In this document: piece after piece, positions 9,738 to 17,866 of the stretch
Layout of the letters: each line of letters begins with the position of its first letter
How positions within the stretch are numbered: the stretch's first letter is position 1
NCBI RefSeq assembly: GCF_000685295.1
Contig: NZ_ARYL01000001.1
Coordinates: forward strand, 124,001-188,000
Direction of reading: 5' to 3'
From: Hyphomonas oceanitis SCH89
GTDB taxonomy: Bacteria > Pseudomonadota > Alphaproteobacteria > Caulobacterales > Hyphomonadaceae
Length of the DNA stretch: 64,000 nucleotides
Notes under the pieces: model-generated
Seen by the model: the letters and a program-made list of their open reading frames with translations, nothing else
Databases searched by the model: none
What the model was told of the DNA's origin: nothing
Position numbers and translations under genes: made by a program

Positions 9738-10535
9738 ATGACGCACACTCGGAATTTCATGCATATCGTCCTGCTCAGTGCAGGCCTGCTCCTGGTCGCC
9801 TGCGGCAGGCAGGAGCCACCACCAGCGCCGGACGGCGAAGCACAGCTGGACAGTGCCGACACCGGCACATTCAGCACTGAAGAGGCCGAACTGCAGGCGA
9901 TGATCATCCCCGAATTCGAGACCGCTGCGGCCAAGGGCCAGATGGATGCAGCGCTGTTCCTCGCCCTCTTCCGGCTGCGTCCGGAAACGGAAACCCTCTT
10001 TCTCGAAACCGCCGCCAAAGCCCGCAGGGAAGGCGCCACCTATGAAGAAGCCGGGCGCGCGGGCGGCGACGCCATCCGGCCAGTGCTGATCGAGGAATCC
10101 AACAAGGCCATGCTGCGCGCCACCGACCAGCAGGCCTCGGACTTTGCCAATGTGACGCTCAAGGAGTTCCGCGAGTTCGAGACCACTGACGCGCAGGATT
10201 GCGCCCGCGCTGCGATGGGCCTCGCGCCCCGGATCGCCTCCGACCGGATGGATGAACTGCGAAATGCTGAAAGCGCCATCACGGTCGACATCCTGAATGC
10301 GCCTGACCAGGGCGGTTTCGAGGTCTCGCCGATGCGGGATGTACAGACATGGATGGGCGGCGTCTTCAGGGACAAGCCGGCGGCAGGCACCGGCGCCACC
10401 TATATCGGCACGCCCGATCCCACAGATGAACAGGCCATGGCGATCTGCACGACCATGATCACGATCTATGAGGAGCTGGGCAAACTGCCGCTGGCCCGCC
10501 GCGCGGCCTATATGCGCGGCATGTCGGCAGGCTGA
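9738..10535 (+). CDS. Lipoprotein of unknown function, tandem copy 1
   Basis: A 265-residue lipoprotein with a short signal peptide and the lipobox LVAC (Cys near residue 22). No known domain is recognised. The mature protein is mainly helical and acidic. It shares most of its length with the next gene: GRMDA/GRMEVALxLALFRLRP, KAMLRATDQQASD, LMGLAPRI-SDR, AELRNxESAIT, and a C-terminal GATYIGTPDPTDEQAM. The two are therefore a tandem duplication. The upstream 60 bases are also duplicated (GACGCCT followed by GAAGAC and GGGGAGGC or GGGAGAGGC), so the promoter was copied too. It is divergent from the serine hydrolase. Confidence 0.87.
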   Translation: MTHTRNFMHIVLLSAGLLLVACGRQEPPPAPDGEAQLDSADTGTFSTEEAELQAMIIPEFETAAAKGQMDAALFLALFRLRPETETLFLETAAKARREGATYEEAGRAGGDAIRPVLIEESNKAMLRATDQQASDFANVTLKEFREFETTDAQDCARAAMGLAPRIASDRMDELRNAESAITVDILNAPDQGGFEVSPMRDVQTWMGGVFRDKPAAGTGATYIGTPDPTDEQAMAICTTMITIYEELGKLPLARRAAYMRGMSAG

Positions 10536-10610
10536 CGCTCGCGCTGACCCCGTTGCCCCTCTTTCGACGCCTGTCGTGCAGAAGACCAAATAGGGAGAGG
10601 CATTCAGTCG

Positions 10611-11414
10611 ATGACGCAGACTCAAGTATTGCTCCTCGCGGCCCTGATCATCGCAGGCCTGCTGCTGGCAGCCTGTGTCACAAAAGCGCTGATGCCGACG
10701 GCGCCGCCGGACGGTCAGGCAGAACGGGACCTGACCGGCGCGGACACGTTCGCCCTTCGCCGTGCCGAATTCAGGGCGCAGGTCTTGCCCGAGTTCCACA
10801 AGGCCGCTGCCCAGGGACGAATGGAGGTGGCCCTGATACTTGCGCTCTTCCGCCTGCGTCCGGACACTGAGCCCCTCTTCCTTGACGCCGGTACGAAGGC
10901 CCGCGGCGCAGGCGCAACCTATCTTGAGGCAACGGAGGCCGGAGCCGAGGCGATCAGGCCAATGCTGCTTGAAGAAACCAGCAAGGCCATGCTCCGCGCC
11001 ACGGATCAGCAGGCATCAGATGCTGCCGAAGTGACACTCCAGTCATACTACGAATATGAGCAGACAGACGCGCAGGCTTGCGCCCGCGTGCTGATGGGGC
11101 TGGCGCCCCGGATCGATTCCGACCGGCTGGCTGAACTGCGCAATACCGAAAGCGCCATCACGCTCGACATCATGAATATGCCCGCCACAGGTGTCGTCAC
11201 CATCACACCGCCCGATGAGGTTCAGCAATGGATGGTCGAGGTTTTGCAGGATGCGCCAGAGGCCGCCAGCGGCGCGACTTACATCGGCACGCCGGACCCG
11301 ACGGATGAACAGGCCATGGCCGCTTGCAAGGCCATGATCACGATCTACGAGGCGCTTGTGAAACTCCCGCTGCCCATCCGCGCTGCGCATGTGCGCGGCA
11401 TGTCGGCGGGCTAA
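10611..11414 (+). CDS. Lipoprotein of unknown function, tandem copy 2
   Basis: A 267-residue paralogue of the preceding gene, with lipobox LAAC (Cys near residue 21). Identity is highest over the central block (ATDQQASD, YEQTDAQACAR, RIDSDRLAELRN) and the last 45 residues (GTPDPTDEQAMA, MITIYEAL-KLPL, RGMSAG). The N-terminal 50 residues after the Cys are more divergent. Two internal Cys residues (in DAQACAR and AACKAM) are conserved in both copies, consistent with a periplasmic disulphide. The GGGAGAGG ribosome binding site lies 12-15 bases upstream. No function can be assigned. Confidence 0.87.
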   Translation: MTQTQVLLLAALIIAGLLLAACVTKALMPTAPPDGQAERDLTGADTFALRRAEFRAQVLPEFHKAAAQGRMEVALILALFRLRPDTEPLFLDAGTKARGAGATYLEATEAGAEAIRPMLLEETSKAMLRATDQQASDAAEVTLQSYYEYEQTDAQACARVLMGLAPRIDSDRLAELRNTESAITLDIMNMPATGVVTITPPDEVQQWMVEVLQDAPEAASGATYIGTPDPTDEQAMAACKAMITIYEALVKLPLPIRAAHVRGMSAG

Positions 11415-11418
11415 GGCA

Positions 11419-11904
11419 ATGGTACCACCGCGCACCACCCGGATCGACCATGACATTCCCACCACGCTTGTGGTCCGCCTCATGCTGGTGCTGGCAGGGT
11501 TGGCCATGCTGCTGATCCCGGCCTGGCTCCTGCGACACGGCCTGTGGCCGCCCGGTTCTGTCTCGCCCGTGATTGTCCTCATCGTGCTCGCCACGTGGCT
11601 CATCGGCATATTCTTTCTCGGCGCAGCCATGATCGTCGCTTCGTCCCGGTGGATCATATCGCCCGGCCATCTCCGCATCACGCTCAACCGCCCGTTCCGC
11701 GTGGCAGAGACGCATGCCTTCACGCCGCGCGATCAGGTCCGCTTCTCGGTCAAGCAACTCGACTGGGTGGAAACACTGGATACGTGGAAAGTCATTCTCA
11801 CCGCGCCGGACGGCAGGACATTCGCCTCCCGCCCTTTTTACAGCGCCGAAGACGCCGAGGCCTTTCGCAGCGCAGCCGAAACCCTGTTCCGCACGAAAGC
11901 CTGA
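11419..11904 (+). CDS. Membrane protein with PH-like C-terminal domain
   Basis: A protein of 161 residues with two predicted transmembrane helices (about residues 17-40 and 50-75) and a cytoplasmic C-terminal domain. The pattern there (ISPGHLRITLNRPF, VRFSVKQLDWVETL, WKVILTAPDGRTFASRPFYS) looks like a bacterial PH-type beta-sandwich domain, as in DUF2244-like or YdbT-like proteins. I placed the start at 11419, five bases after the stop of the preceding gene; an upstream ATG at 11389 would sit inside that gene. It is probably in one transcript with the tandem lipoproteins. Confidence 0.75.
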   Translation: MVPPRTTRIDHDIPTTLVVRLMLVLAGLAMLLIPAWLLRHGLWPPGSVSPVIVLIVLATWLIGIFFLGAAMIVASSRWIISPGHLRITLNRPFRVAETHAFTPRDQVRFSVKQLDWVETLDTWKVILTAPDGRTFASRPFYSAEDAEAFRSAAETLFRTKA

Positions 11905-11915
11905 TCAGGCTTTTG

Positions 11916-12066
11916 CCACTGCAAGCGCAATGCACGGCGAGCGCGGCACCAATGTCCTCTGTATTGCCGCCCTCCTGCGTCATTGCGGAAAAGGCAGACA
12001 CTACAATGGCAGCAACCGACACATCACGGGTTTGGCGCCGCGCATGGGAAAATTTCTCATGCTGAG
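11916..12066 (-). pseudogene. Decayed 5' end of a second serine hydrolase gene
   Basis: On the minus strand this segment parallels the start of the serine hydrolase at 9574. Both contain the run TGTATTGCCGCCCTCCTGCG on the plus strand, followed by CAGACACT and then a GCATGGG-AAAT-TCTC motif covering start codon and ribosome binding site. The peptide read here, IVVSAFSAMTQEGGNTEDI, matches AVSAMPALAQEGGNTDEM of the intact enzyme. A frameshift separates the start codon from this peptide, and homology stops after about 40 codons. Nothing of the catalytic domain remains. It is evidence of an older duplication. The rest of the 11905-12251 gap is AT-richer than its surroundings and contains no other gene. 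Confidence 0.72.
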
Positions 12067-12251
12067 TGGGCGAAACGAGATTTGAGTCTCACCCTATAAG
12101 AGAAAATGTTATAAACCAATCCGTGCATGCTTAGGAGTAAGTCAAATCGAGCGATGAGTTGCTGGTAGTTTCCCGAGCAGGGCTTCGGCGCCTTCAAACT
12201 GATTACACCATATTTCGTATGAAGAATTAGAAGTTCATGGGGGAACTTATT

Positions 12252-13352
12252 ATGAAATCGCTTTGTTTTTTGGCGCCTCTTTTTGGAGCAATTTGCGCGT
12301 GTACTGCTGTCCCATCCAGTCCGGAAAAACACCACGAACCGACGCTTGCCCGAGAATTGCTGGAATTGGAAAGACAGGCTTTCACTGTAGAAACCCAGAT
12401 TGACGATCCAAGCTTATACGTCTCTGCCGAAAACCAGATCGATAAGCTGACATCCGATACATTTAAAGCCTTCGCTGCTCAGAAGATCAATGTGAAAAAG
12501 GCACGATCGGATGAAGGCGAGGCGCTGAAAGCGCTACTGGCAATTGAGCAGGTGTTAGTGGAAAATCATTTTCTTTTGCATATCAAAACGACGCTCATGA
12601 GGGATATGCTTTCTGCGGAGCCACCTCGACCCCAGACTCACTTAACCCGAGGCCGTGAGAAGTTTTTCAACTCGCATAAAGATGAGATGTTCTACCACTT
12701 TGATTGTGATCTAGGATCCTACTTGATCATGGGAATCGGTGACGCACTGGAACTGCCAATCACTTTTGTCGAGGTCCCAAACCACAACTTTGTGCGATGG
12801 ACGTTTGACGACGGGACCTACATTAACTGGGATACCAATTCTGCAGCCATTGTCACAGATGACGATTTTCGAAGGGGGCGCTCGCGTACTTCCCGACAAG
12901 GATTTGATCAAGACACTGAAATTCGCGCTGGCTATTTGAGAAATATGACGCGGGACGAAATTAAAGGCTACCACCTCGGGCTTGTTGGCTCACGATTGTC
13001 CGGAAAAGGAAAAAAAGAAGAAGCACGCAATGTCTTTGAAAAAGCCATTGAACTGAGACCAAACGGCACAACCGCACATAATAACCTTTCTTGGATGATC
13101 GTCACCAGTGAAAAATTCCAAGACTCAGCATCTGCACAGCGCGCCCTCACGCTTTCGCAAAAAGTCTATGCTATTGATCCGTCGGACTTGAATGCAAACG
13201 ACACATTGGCCTGCGCATATGCAGCGACCGGTGAATTTGTCAGAGCGATAGAGATCGAAAAACTCGCTTTTTCAAACGAAGCCAAAATCGCTGCGTTTGG
13301 TGCAAACCGGACGTGCCTTGATATGGTCCTGTCGGGTGAGTTGGAACCTTGA
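12252..13352 (+). CDS. Low-GC lipoprotein: transglutaminase-like (SirB1-type) plus TPR
   Basis: A 366-residue lipoprotein with a short signal peptide ending ICAC, so Cys17 is the likely lipidated residue. I start at 12252 because GGGGGA lies 7 bases upstream. The middle resembles the SirB1/transglutaminase-like fold: HFDCDLGSYLIMGIGDALELPI, then PNHNFVRW and INWDTNSA. In this family the Cys, His and Asp of such motifs form the catalytic-like triad. The last 130 residues form TPR-like repeats (GKKEEARNVFEKAIELRPNG, LNANDTLACAYAATGEF). Codon use is markedly lower in GC than all neighbours, and the upstream region is AT-rich, which suggests horizontal acquisition. Role unknown; a protein-binding or peptide-crosslinking function is only inference. 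Confidence 0.82.
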   Translation: MKSLCFLAPLFGAICACTAVPSSPEKHHEPTLARELLELERQAFTVETQIDDPSLYVSAENQIDKLTSDTFKAFAAQKINVKKARSDEGEALKALLAIEQVLVENHFLLHIKTTLMRDMLSAEPPRPQTHLTRGREKFFNSHKDEMFYHFDCDLGSYLIMGIGDALELPITFVEVPNHNFVRWTFDDGTYINWDTNSAAIVTDDDFRRGRSRTSRQGFDQDTEIRAGYLRNMTRDEIKGYHLGLVGSRLSGKGKKEEARNVFEKAIELRPNGTTAHNNLSWMIVTSEKFQDSASAQRALTLSQKVYAIDPSDLNANDTLACAYAATGEFVRAIEIEKLAFSNEAKIAAFGANRTCLDMVLSGELEP

Positions 13353-13353
13353 G

Positions 13354-14616
13354 TTAAATTTCCGCCCTCATGCCAAAACCGCTGGCCTTCGCCATCGCCG
13401 CGCCATGCACCGCGAGGCCCTTGGCCACGGCGCCGAAGCGATCATTCGCTGACAGCGTCGCATTGCCGAACCGGGCGGCCAGCCTCTCCTGCACCAGCGG
13501 AATGAAGGTCGAACCGCCCACCATGACGATATCGGTGATCTGTTCGGGCCGTGCCCCGGCCCGCGCGAGGCATTCCACCGCCACCGCATCCATCTTGGAA
13601 ATCGCCTCGTCGATCAGGCCCTCGAACGCGGCCCGCGTGACAAGCTTTTCGAGGTGCGCGTCCGGCGTGTCATAGGCGAATATCTGCTGGTCGGCGCCGC
13701 TGAGGCCGATCTTGATCTGCTCGGTGCGCTTGGCATAGGCGTGGGCCTCATGGTGGCGCACCAGATAGTCGAAGGCGAGGATGCCTTCGCTCTGCGGGCT
13801 GTTCATCTTCATCCAGGTGATCTGCTTCTGCACATCGCGCGTGTAGAGCTTGTTGAGGCTCTTCCAGTCCGACAGGATCGAATAGGGCGATGACGGCACC
13901 GGCAAGCCGTTCAGCGACAGCGTCTCCATATGCCCGAACAGTTTCGACAGCTCATGGAAGCTCAGCATGTGGTCGAAATCATTGCCGCCCACGTAAAGCC
14001 CGGCGCTGCCCAGCACATCAAAGCCCGCATTGTCCGCCGAGATGCGCACGACCGAAAAGTCGGATGTACCGCCGCCGATATCGACCACGAAGACCAGCTT
14101 CTCCCGGCCCGCCTGAAAGCTTACGGACCGCGCCGCCGCCACCGGCTCGTCAAGGAACTCCACCTGGTCCACGCCCGCCACATTGAGGCAGGCCTCAAGG
14201 ATGGTCTGCGCCCGCGCATCGAGTTCCGGGTGGCGATCATTGAACGAGACCGGCCGCCCCTGGATCACCGAGTCGACGCGCTCACCCGTCTCCGCCTCGG
14301 CGCGGGCAATCACCCGCGTCAGGAAATGCGCGATCACATCGCGAAACGGCAGGCGCCGCCGCCCCACTTCCGTCGTCTCGTCAATCAGCGACGAACCCAG
14401 CACAGACTTGATCGACCGCATCAACCGGCCTTCCTCGCCCGACTCATACGCATTCACGGCTTCTGCGCCGATAGCATATTCGCCGGACGTCGAGCCATAG
14501 AACACCGCCGTCGGGATCGACGTGGCGTCCGGCTCCAGCGCGATCAGCTGCGTGCCGCCCGCGCTGCGAAACGCAATGGACGTGTTGGACGTGCCGAAAT
14601 CGATGCCGACTTGCAT
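13354..14616 (-). CDS. Hsp70-family protein (YegD-like)
   Basis: A 420-residue Hsp70-family ATPase, shorter than DnaK (about 640), with the nucleotide-binding domain but no full substrate-binding domain. The phosphate 1 motif is DFGTSNTSIAF at residues 6-16. Phosphate 2 is VDIGGGTSDFSV in the middle, and the adenosine motif VMVGGSTFIPLVQ lies about 60 residues before the end. This matches YegD-type proteins, whose clients are unknown. I use ATG at 14616; upstream in-frame codons give a low-complexity extension alien to the family. It is convergent with the low-GC gene, one base apart, and divergent from the exonuclease. Confidence 0.92.
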   Translation of the reverse strand: MQVGIDFGTSNTSIAFRSAGGTQLIALEPDATSIPTAVFYGSTSGEYAIGAEAVNAYESGEEGRLMRSIKSVLGSSLIDETTEVGRRRLPFRDVIAHFLTRVIARAEAETGERVDSVIQGRPVSFNDRHPELDARAQTILEACLNVAGVDQVEFLDEPVAAARSVSFQAGREKLVFVVDIGGGTSDFSVVRISADNAGFDVLGSAGLYVGGNDFDHMLSFHELSKLFGHMETLSLNGLPVPSSPYSILSDWKSLNKLYTRDVQKQITWMKMNSPQSEGILAFDYLVRHHEAHAYAKRTEQIKIGLSGADQQIFAYDTPDAHLEKLVTRAAFEGLIDEAISKMDAVAVECLARAGARPEQITDIVMVGGSTFIPLVQERLAARFGNATLSANDRFGAVAKGLAVHGAAMAKASGFGMRAEI

Positions 14617-14732
14617 GGGAGGAGCCCTCGGTGCGGGGAATGCGGCTGAACCGCCTACCCCACTTGAGCCCAAAGCGGAAGGCACGGCAGCCAGCCCCTT
14701 CCCCGCTTTGTGCAATCGCCTACATTCAAGGC

Positions 14733-15761
14733 ATGCTCCGCCCTGACCTCCTGCTGCAGCCGACACCCAGGGGCCTCTATTGCCCGCCGGGGGATTTCTA
14801 TCTCGATCCGGTGCGCGGCGCGGTTGAGCGAGCCGTCATCAGCCATGGCCATTCAGACCATGCACGCGGCGGTCATGGCAAAGTGCTGAGCCACCCCGAC
14901 ACGCTCGCCATCATGGCCTGCCGCTATGGCGCCAATTTCGCCAAGTCCACGCAGGCGCTCGAATATGGCGAGACGATCGAGATCAATGGCGTCACCGTCT
15001 GGCTCGCGCCCGCCGGTCATATCCTCGGCTCGGCCCAAATCATCGTCGAGCACAAGGGCCTGCGCATGACCTTTACCGGCGACTACAAGCGCCGCTTCGA
15101 CCCGACCTGCGCCAGTTTCGAGCCCGTCGAGAACACCCACGTCTTCATCTCCGAGGCGACCTTCGCCCTGCCCGTCTTCCGTCACCCGGATACGGGCCAC
15201 GAGATCAATCGCCTGCTGCAAAGCGTGAAGGACTTTCCCGAACGCGCCCATTGCATCGGCGCCTATTCGCTCGGCAAGGCCCAGCGCGTCATTCGCCACC
15301 TGCGTCTTGCTGGCTATGACGAGCCCATCTTCATCCATGGCAGCCTCGAAAAGCTCTGCGCACATTACCAGTCCGTCGGCATCGACCTTGGCACGCTCGT
15401 CCTCGCCACAAGTGACGACACATCCAAGGCTGCCCGCGAGGCCTTTCGCGGCAAGATCATCATTGCCCCGCCCGGCGCTTTTGAAGGCAAATGGGCCCAG
15501 CGCTTCCCCGACCCGATTCTCGGCTTTGCCTCCGGCTGGATGAGCATCAAACAGCGGGCGAAACAGCGCGGCGTGGAGCTGCCATTGGTGATCTCCGACC
15601 ATGCTGACTGGGACGAGCTGACCGAGACGGTGCGCGAAGTGAACCCGGAAGAACTCTGGGTCACCTATGGCCGTGAAGACGCCCTTGTCCGCTGGGCAGA
15701 GCTTGAAGGCCGCCGCGCCCGGCCCCTGCGCATGGTCGCCTATGACGACGAGGCAGGTTGA
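14733..15761 (+). CDS. Ligase-associated DNA exonuclease (MBL fold)
   Basis: A 342-residue metallo-beta-lactamase/beta-CASP-like nuclease of the ligase-associated DNA damage response group. The zinc motif SHGHSDHARG places His38, His40, Asp42 and His43. AGHILGSAQ and FTGDYKRRFDPT are further metal-ligand blocks, and ISDHADWDEL is the C-terminal His motif. The start at MLRPD matches family proteins; an upstream ATG at 14631 would add 34 unrelated residues. Family members are usually next to the ATP-dependent ligase and Lhr-type helicase. Here the ligase lies 2.1 kb downstream with a protease and a GST in between. Confidence 0.93.
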   Translation: MLRPDLLLQPTPRGLYCPPGDFYLDPVRGAVERAVISHGHSDHARGGHGKVLSHPDTLAIMACRYGANFAKSTQALEYGETIEINGVTVWLAPAGHILGSAQIIVEHKGLRMTFTGDYKRRFDPTCASFEPVENTHVFISEATFALPVFRHPDTGHEINRLLQSVKDFPERAHCIGAYSLGKAQRVIRHLRLAGYDEPIFIHGSLEKLCAHYQSVGIDLGTLVLATSDDTSKAAREAFRGKIIIAPPGAFEGKWAQRFPDPILGFASGWMSIKQRAKQRGVELPLVISDHADWDELTETVREVNPEELWVTYGREDALVRWAELEGRRARPLRMVAYDDEAG

Positions 15762-15818
15762 CCCCGCCGCGCCTTGGCCCCTTTAGTAAGGGCCATCGGT
15801 GCTTTCAAAGGGGACGAC

Positions 15819-17027
15819 ATGAAACACCCAGCCCTCCTCGCGGCCACAGCCGCCCTATTCGCGCTCACGGCCTGCGACGCCATCCGCCTGCCGGGTGACC
15901 CGCCAGAGACCGCCGCCGAGAAATCGGACGACACGTCCGGCACGCTCGACCAGCTACCGAGCGACCTCTTCGACGAGAACGTCACGAGTTCCGTCGAAGT
16001 GGTGCCCGAAACCCCAGCGAGTACCACCACAACGGACTCGGAAGTACCCGCGAACGCCCCCGGAACGGACACGGAAGTCCCGGAAAGCGGTCCGGAAATA
16101 CCCGACGAAGCCGCCCTGCAGCCCGAATCCGTGGGCGGCATGGCCCTTGCCGTTCAGGTGCCCGAAATCACGCTCGCATCGCTCAATGCCGCCAGCTGTG
16201 GCCGCCCTGCCGGCAGCCCGCCAACCCCAACGATTGCTGCAGTTTCCGGCGCCACGATACAGGACGAGACCCTCGCCGCGCCCGAAGCCGTCAACGGCCT
16301 CGCCGCCAGTCTCGCCAGCTTCCCCGGCATCGTGAAGCTCGAGCCCCGCACGCCCCAGCCCGACGGCACAATCACCAGTGGCCACTGCAGCGCCACGCGC
16401 ATCGCCCCCAACTGGTTCGTCACCGCCGCCCATTGCGTTGACGACGACTACCAGGAACTCCGCCTCATCGGCGACGCCGCCAATATCCGTAGCCCCCTCG
16501 CCAAGGTCACCAGCGCCACGGTCGCCGTCTGCCATGCGGGCTATCTCGGGACGTCCAATGGCTACGCCAATGACCTCGCCCTGATCCGCCTCGACGACGC
16601 CCAGATCGCCCCCATCGCCGATGTGCCCGTCGCCCGCTACGGCGCCACGCAGAAGCCACTGGCGCCCGCCAATTATCCCATGGCCGACATGGCCGGTTGG
16701 GGCCTCACCCACTACGGCGGCAACCTGTCGAACGACCTGATGTCGACACAGCTGAAGATCACCGCTGACGGGCCATCCCTGATAAACGTCGCCAGCGCAG
16801 GCGGCGCAGGCCCCTGCATCGGCGACAGCGGCGGCCCGCTCTACGTCGCAGAGGCAGATGGCTCAAAGACCGTTGTCGGCGTGCTCTCCGTCGTCGAACA
16901 GAACCGCGCCACCGGCGAGTTCTGCGCCGGCGACTATAATGGCCGCTACACAAACCTGCAGGGCTACACGAGCTGGATGAGCTCGGTCATGGCGCTCTGC
17001 GATGCCAATCCGGACGTGTGCAAATAG
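15819..17027 (+). CDS. Trypsin-like serine protease lipoprotein
   Basis: A 402-residue secreted lipoprotein protease of the S1 family. The lipobox is LTAC with Cys19. Residues 25-130 are a low-complexity linker rich in Pro, Glu, Thr and Ser that probably spaces the enzyme from the membrane. The catalytic triad is complete: His205 in TAAHC, Asp252 in NDLAL, Ser337 in GDSGGP. Several Cys residues fit disulphides of a periplasmic enzyme. The start has GGGGACGAC upstream and a good signal peptide. It separates the repair exonuclease from the ligase, and is not functionally linked to them by any sign in the sequence. Confidence 0.92.
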   Translation: MKHPALLAATAALFALTACDAIRLPGDPPETAAEKSDDTSGTLDQLPSDLFDENVTSSVEVVPETPASTTTTDSEVPANAPGTDTEVPESGPEIPDEAALQPESVGGMALAVQVPEITLASLNAASCGRPAGSPPTPTIAAVSGATIQDETLAAPEAVNGLAASLASFPGIVKLEPRTPQPDGTITSGHCSATRIAPNWFVTAAHCVDDDYQELRLIGDAANIRSPLAKVTSATVAVCHAGYLGTSNGYANDLALIRLDDAQIAPIADVPVARYGATQKPLAPANYPMADMAGWGLTHYGGNLSNDLMSTQLKITADGPSLINVASAGGAGPCIGDSGGPLYVAEADGSKTVVGVLSVVEQNRATGEFCAGDYNGRYTNLQGYTSWMSSVMALCDANPDVCK

Positions 17028-17040
17028 TGCCGCCCCGCCG

Positions 17041-17139
17041 CGCCCCTGCCTCCGCAGGGGACACGGCTTCAGGAGGTATGGGGTATTCGAAATTCAGGTC
17101 CGTAACATGGTTTCCGTGTCCCCTGCGCAGGCAGGGGCG
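17041..17139. repeat. Long imperfect inverted repeat
   Basis: The 26-base arms at 17041-17066 and 17114-17139 are reverse complements with a single mismatch; the spacer is 47 bases. Each arm itself contains a smaller CCCCTGC/GCAGGGG palindrome. It occupies the gap between the converging protease and GST genes and may form a large cruciform or act as a bidirectional terminator. It looks like an intergenic palindromic repeat. Confidence 0.7.
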
Positions 17140-17157
17140 GCGAATCCCGGCCCCTGC

Positions 17158-17772
17158 CTAGATGCCCACTTCCAGCATCTTCTGATAGGCAGGGCGCGCC
17201 TTCATCTTCTCGAACCAGGCCTTTGTTGCGGGCCGGTTCGCGAGGCCGCCCTGCGCATCCGACATCAGGATCTGGAAGCCCATCAGGCAGTCGGCTGCCG
17301 TGAAGCGCTCCCCTGCGAAGTACGGATACCTGGCGAGGTGCGCCTCGATCGTGCTGGCCGCCTTCTCACGTTCTGCCGCCATCATTTCCTTGGCCGGATT
17401 GCCCGTCATGTCGACGCGGGCAAAATAGACCTGCAGCAGGCCCGGCAGGAAGATGGCCCCCTCGGCGGCGTGCAGCCATTCGAGATAGCGCGGGAATTCC
17501 GGCGAGCTGGGGCGCGGGTGCAGGTGATAGTCGGTATCATACTTGCCCATCAGGTATTCCGCGATGGCGCCCGTCTCGGCGATCACGACATCGCCGTCTT
17601 CCAGCAGCGGCGACTTGCCCATCGGGTGGATCTTCAGCAGCTCCGGCGGCGCGAGGTTTGTCACGGCATTGCGCTTGTAGTGGACAATCTCGTGCGGCAC
17701 GCCGAGTTCGGCCAGCAGCCAGACAATGCGCTGCGAACGCGAGGCGTTGAGATGGTGAAGCTTGAGCGTCAT
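17158..17772 (-). CDS. Glutathione S-transferase family protein
   Basis: A 204-residue two-domain GST. The N-terminal thioredoxin-like domain begins MTLKLHHLNASRSQRIVWLL, with Ser12 or Ser14 near the position that contacts glutathione, and includes the cis-proline/gamma-Glu binding block KSPLLEDGDVVIAETGAI around residues 50-67. The all-helical C-terminal domain has the ERFTAADCLMGFQ N-capping motif. Start chosen at 17772, with AAAGGGA 8 bases upstream on the minus strand; longer in-frame starts add unrelated residues. It faces the ligase gene divergently. The substrate is unknown. Confidence 0.93.
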   Translation of the reverse strand: MTLKLHHLNASRSQRIVWLLAELGVPHEIVHYKRNAVTNLAPPELLKIHPMGKSPLLEDGDVVIAETGAIAEYLMGKYDTDYHLHPRPSSPEFPRYLEWLHAAEGAIFLPGLLQVYFARVDMTGNPAKEMMAAEREKAASTIEAHLARYPYFAGERFTAADCLMGFQILMSDAQGGLANRPATKAWFEKMKARPAYQKMLEVGI

Positions 17773-17866
17773 GAACGAATTTCCCTTTGAGACGTATGGG
17801 CCATTAGCGGCTGCGCGCCTGTTTCCGACGCTGTCATGAACCCTGTTTGGCCCTATGTAGGACTGC

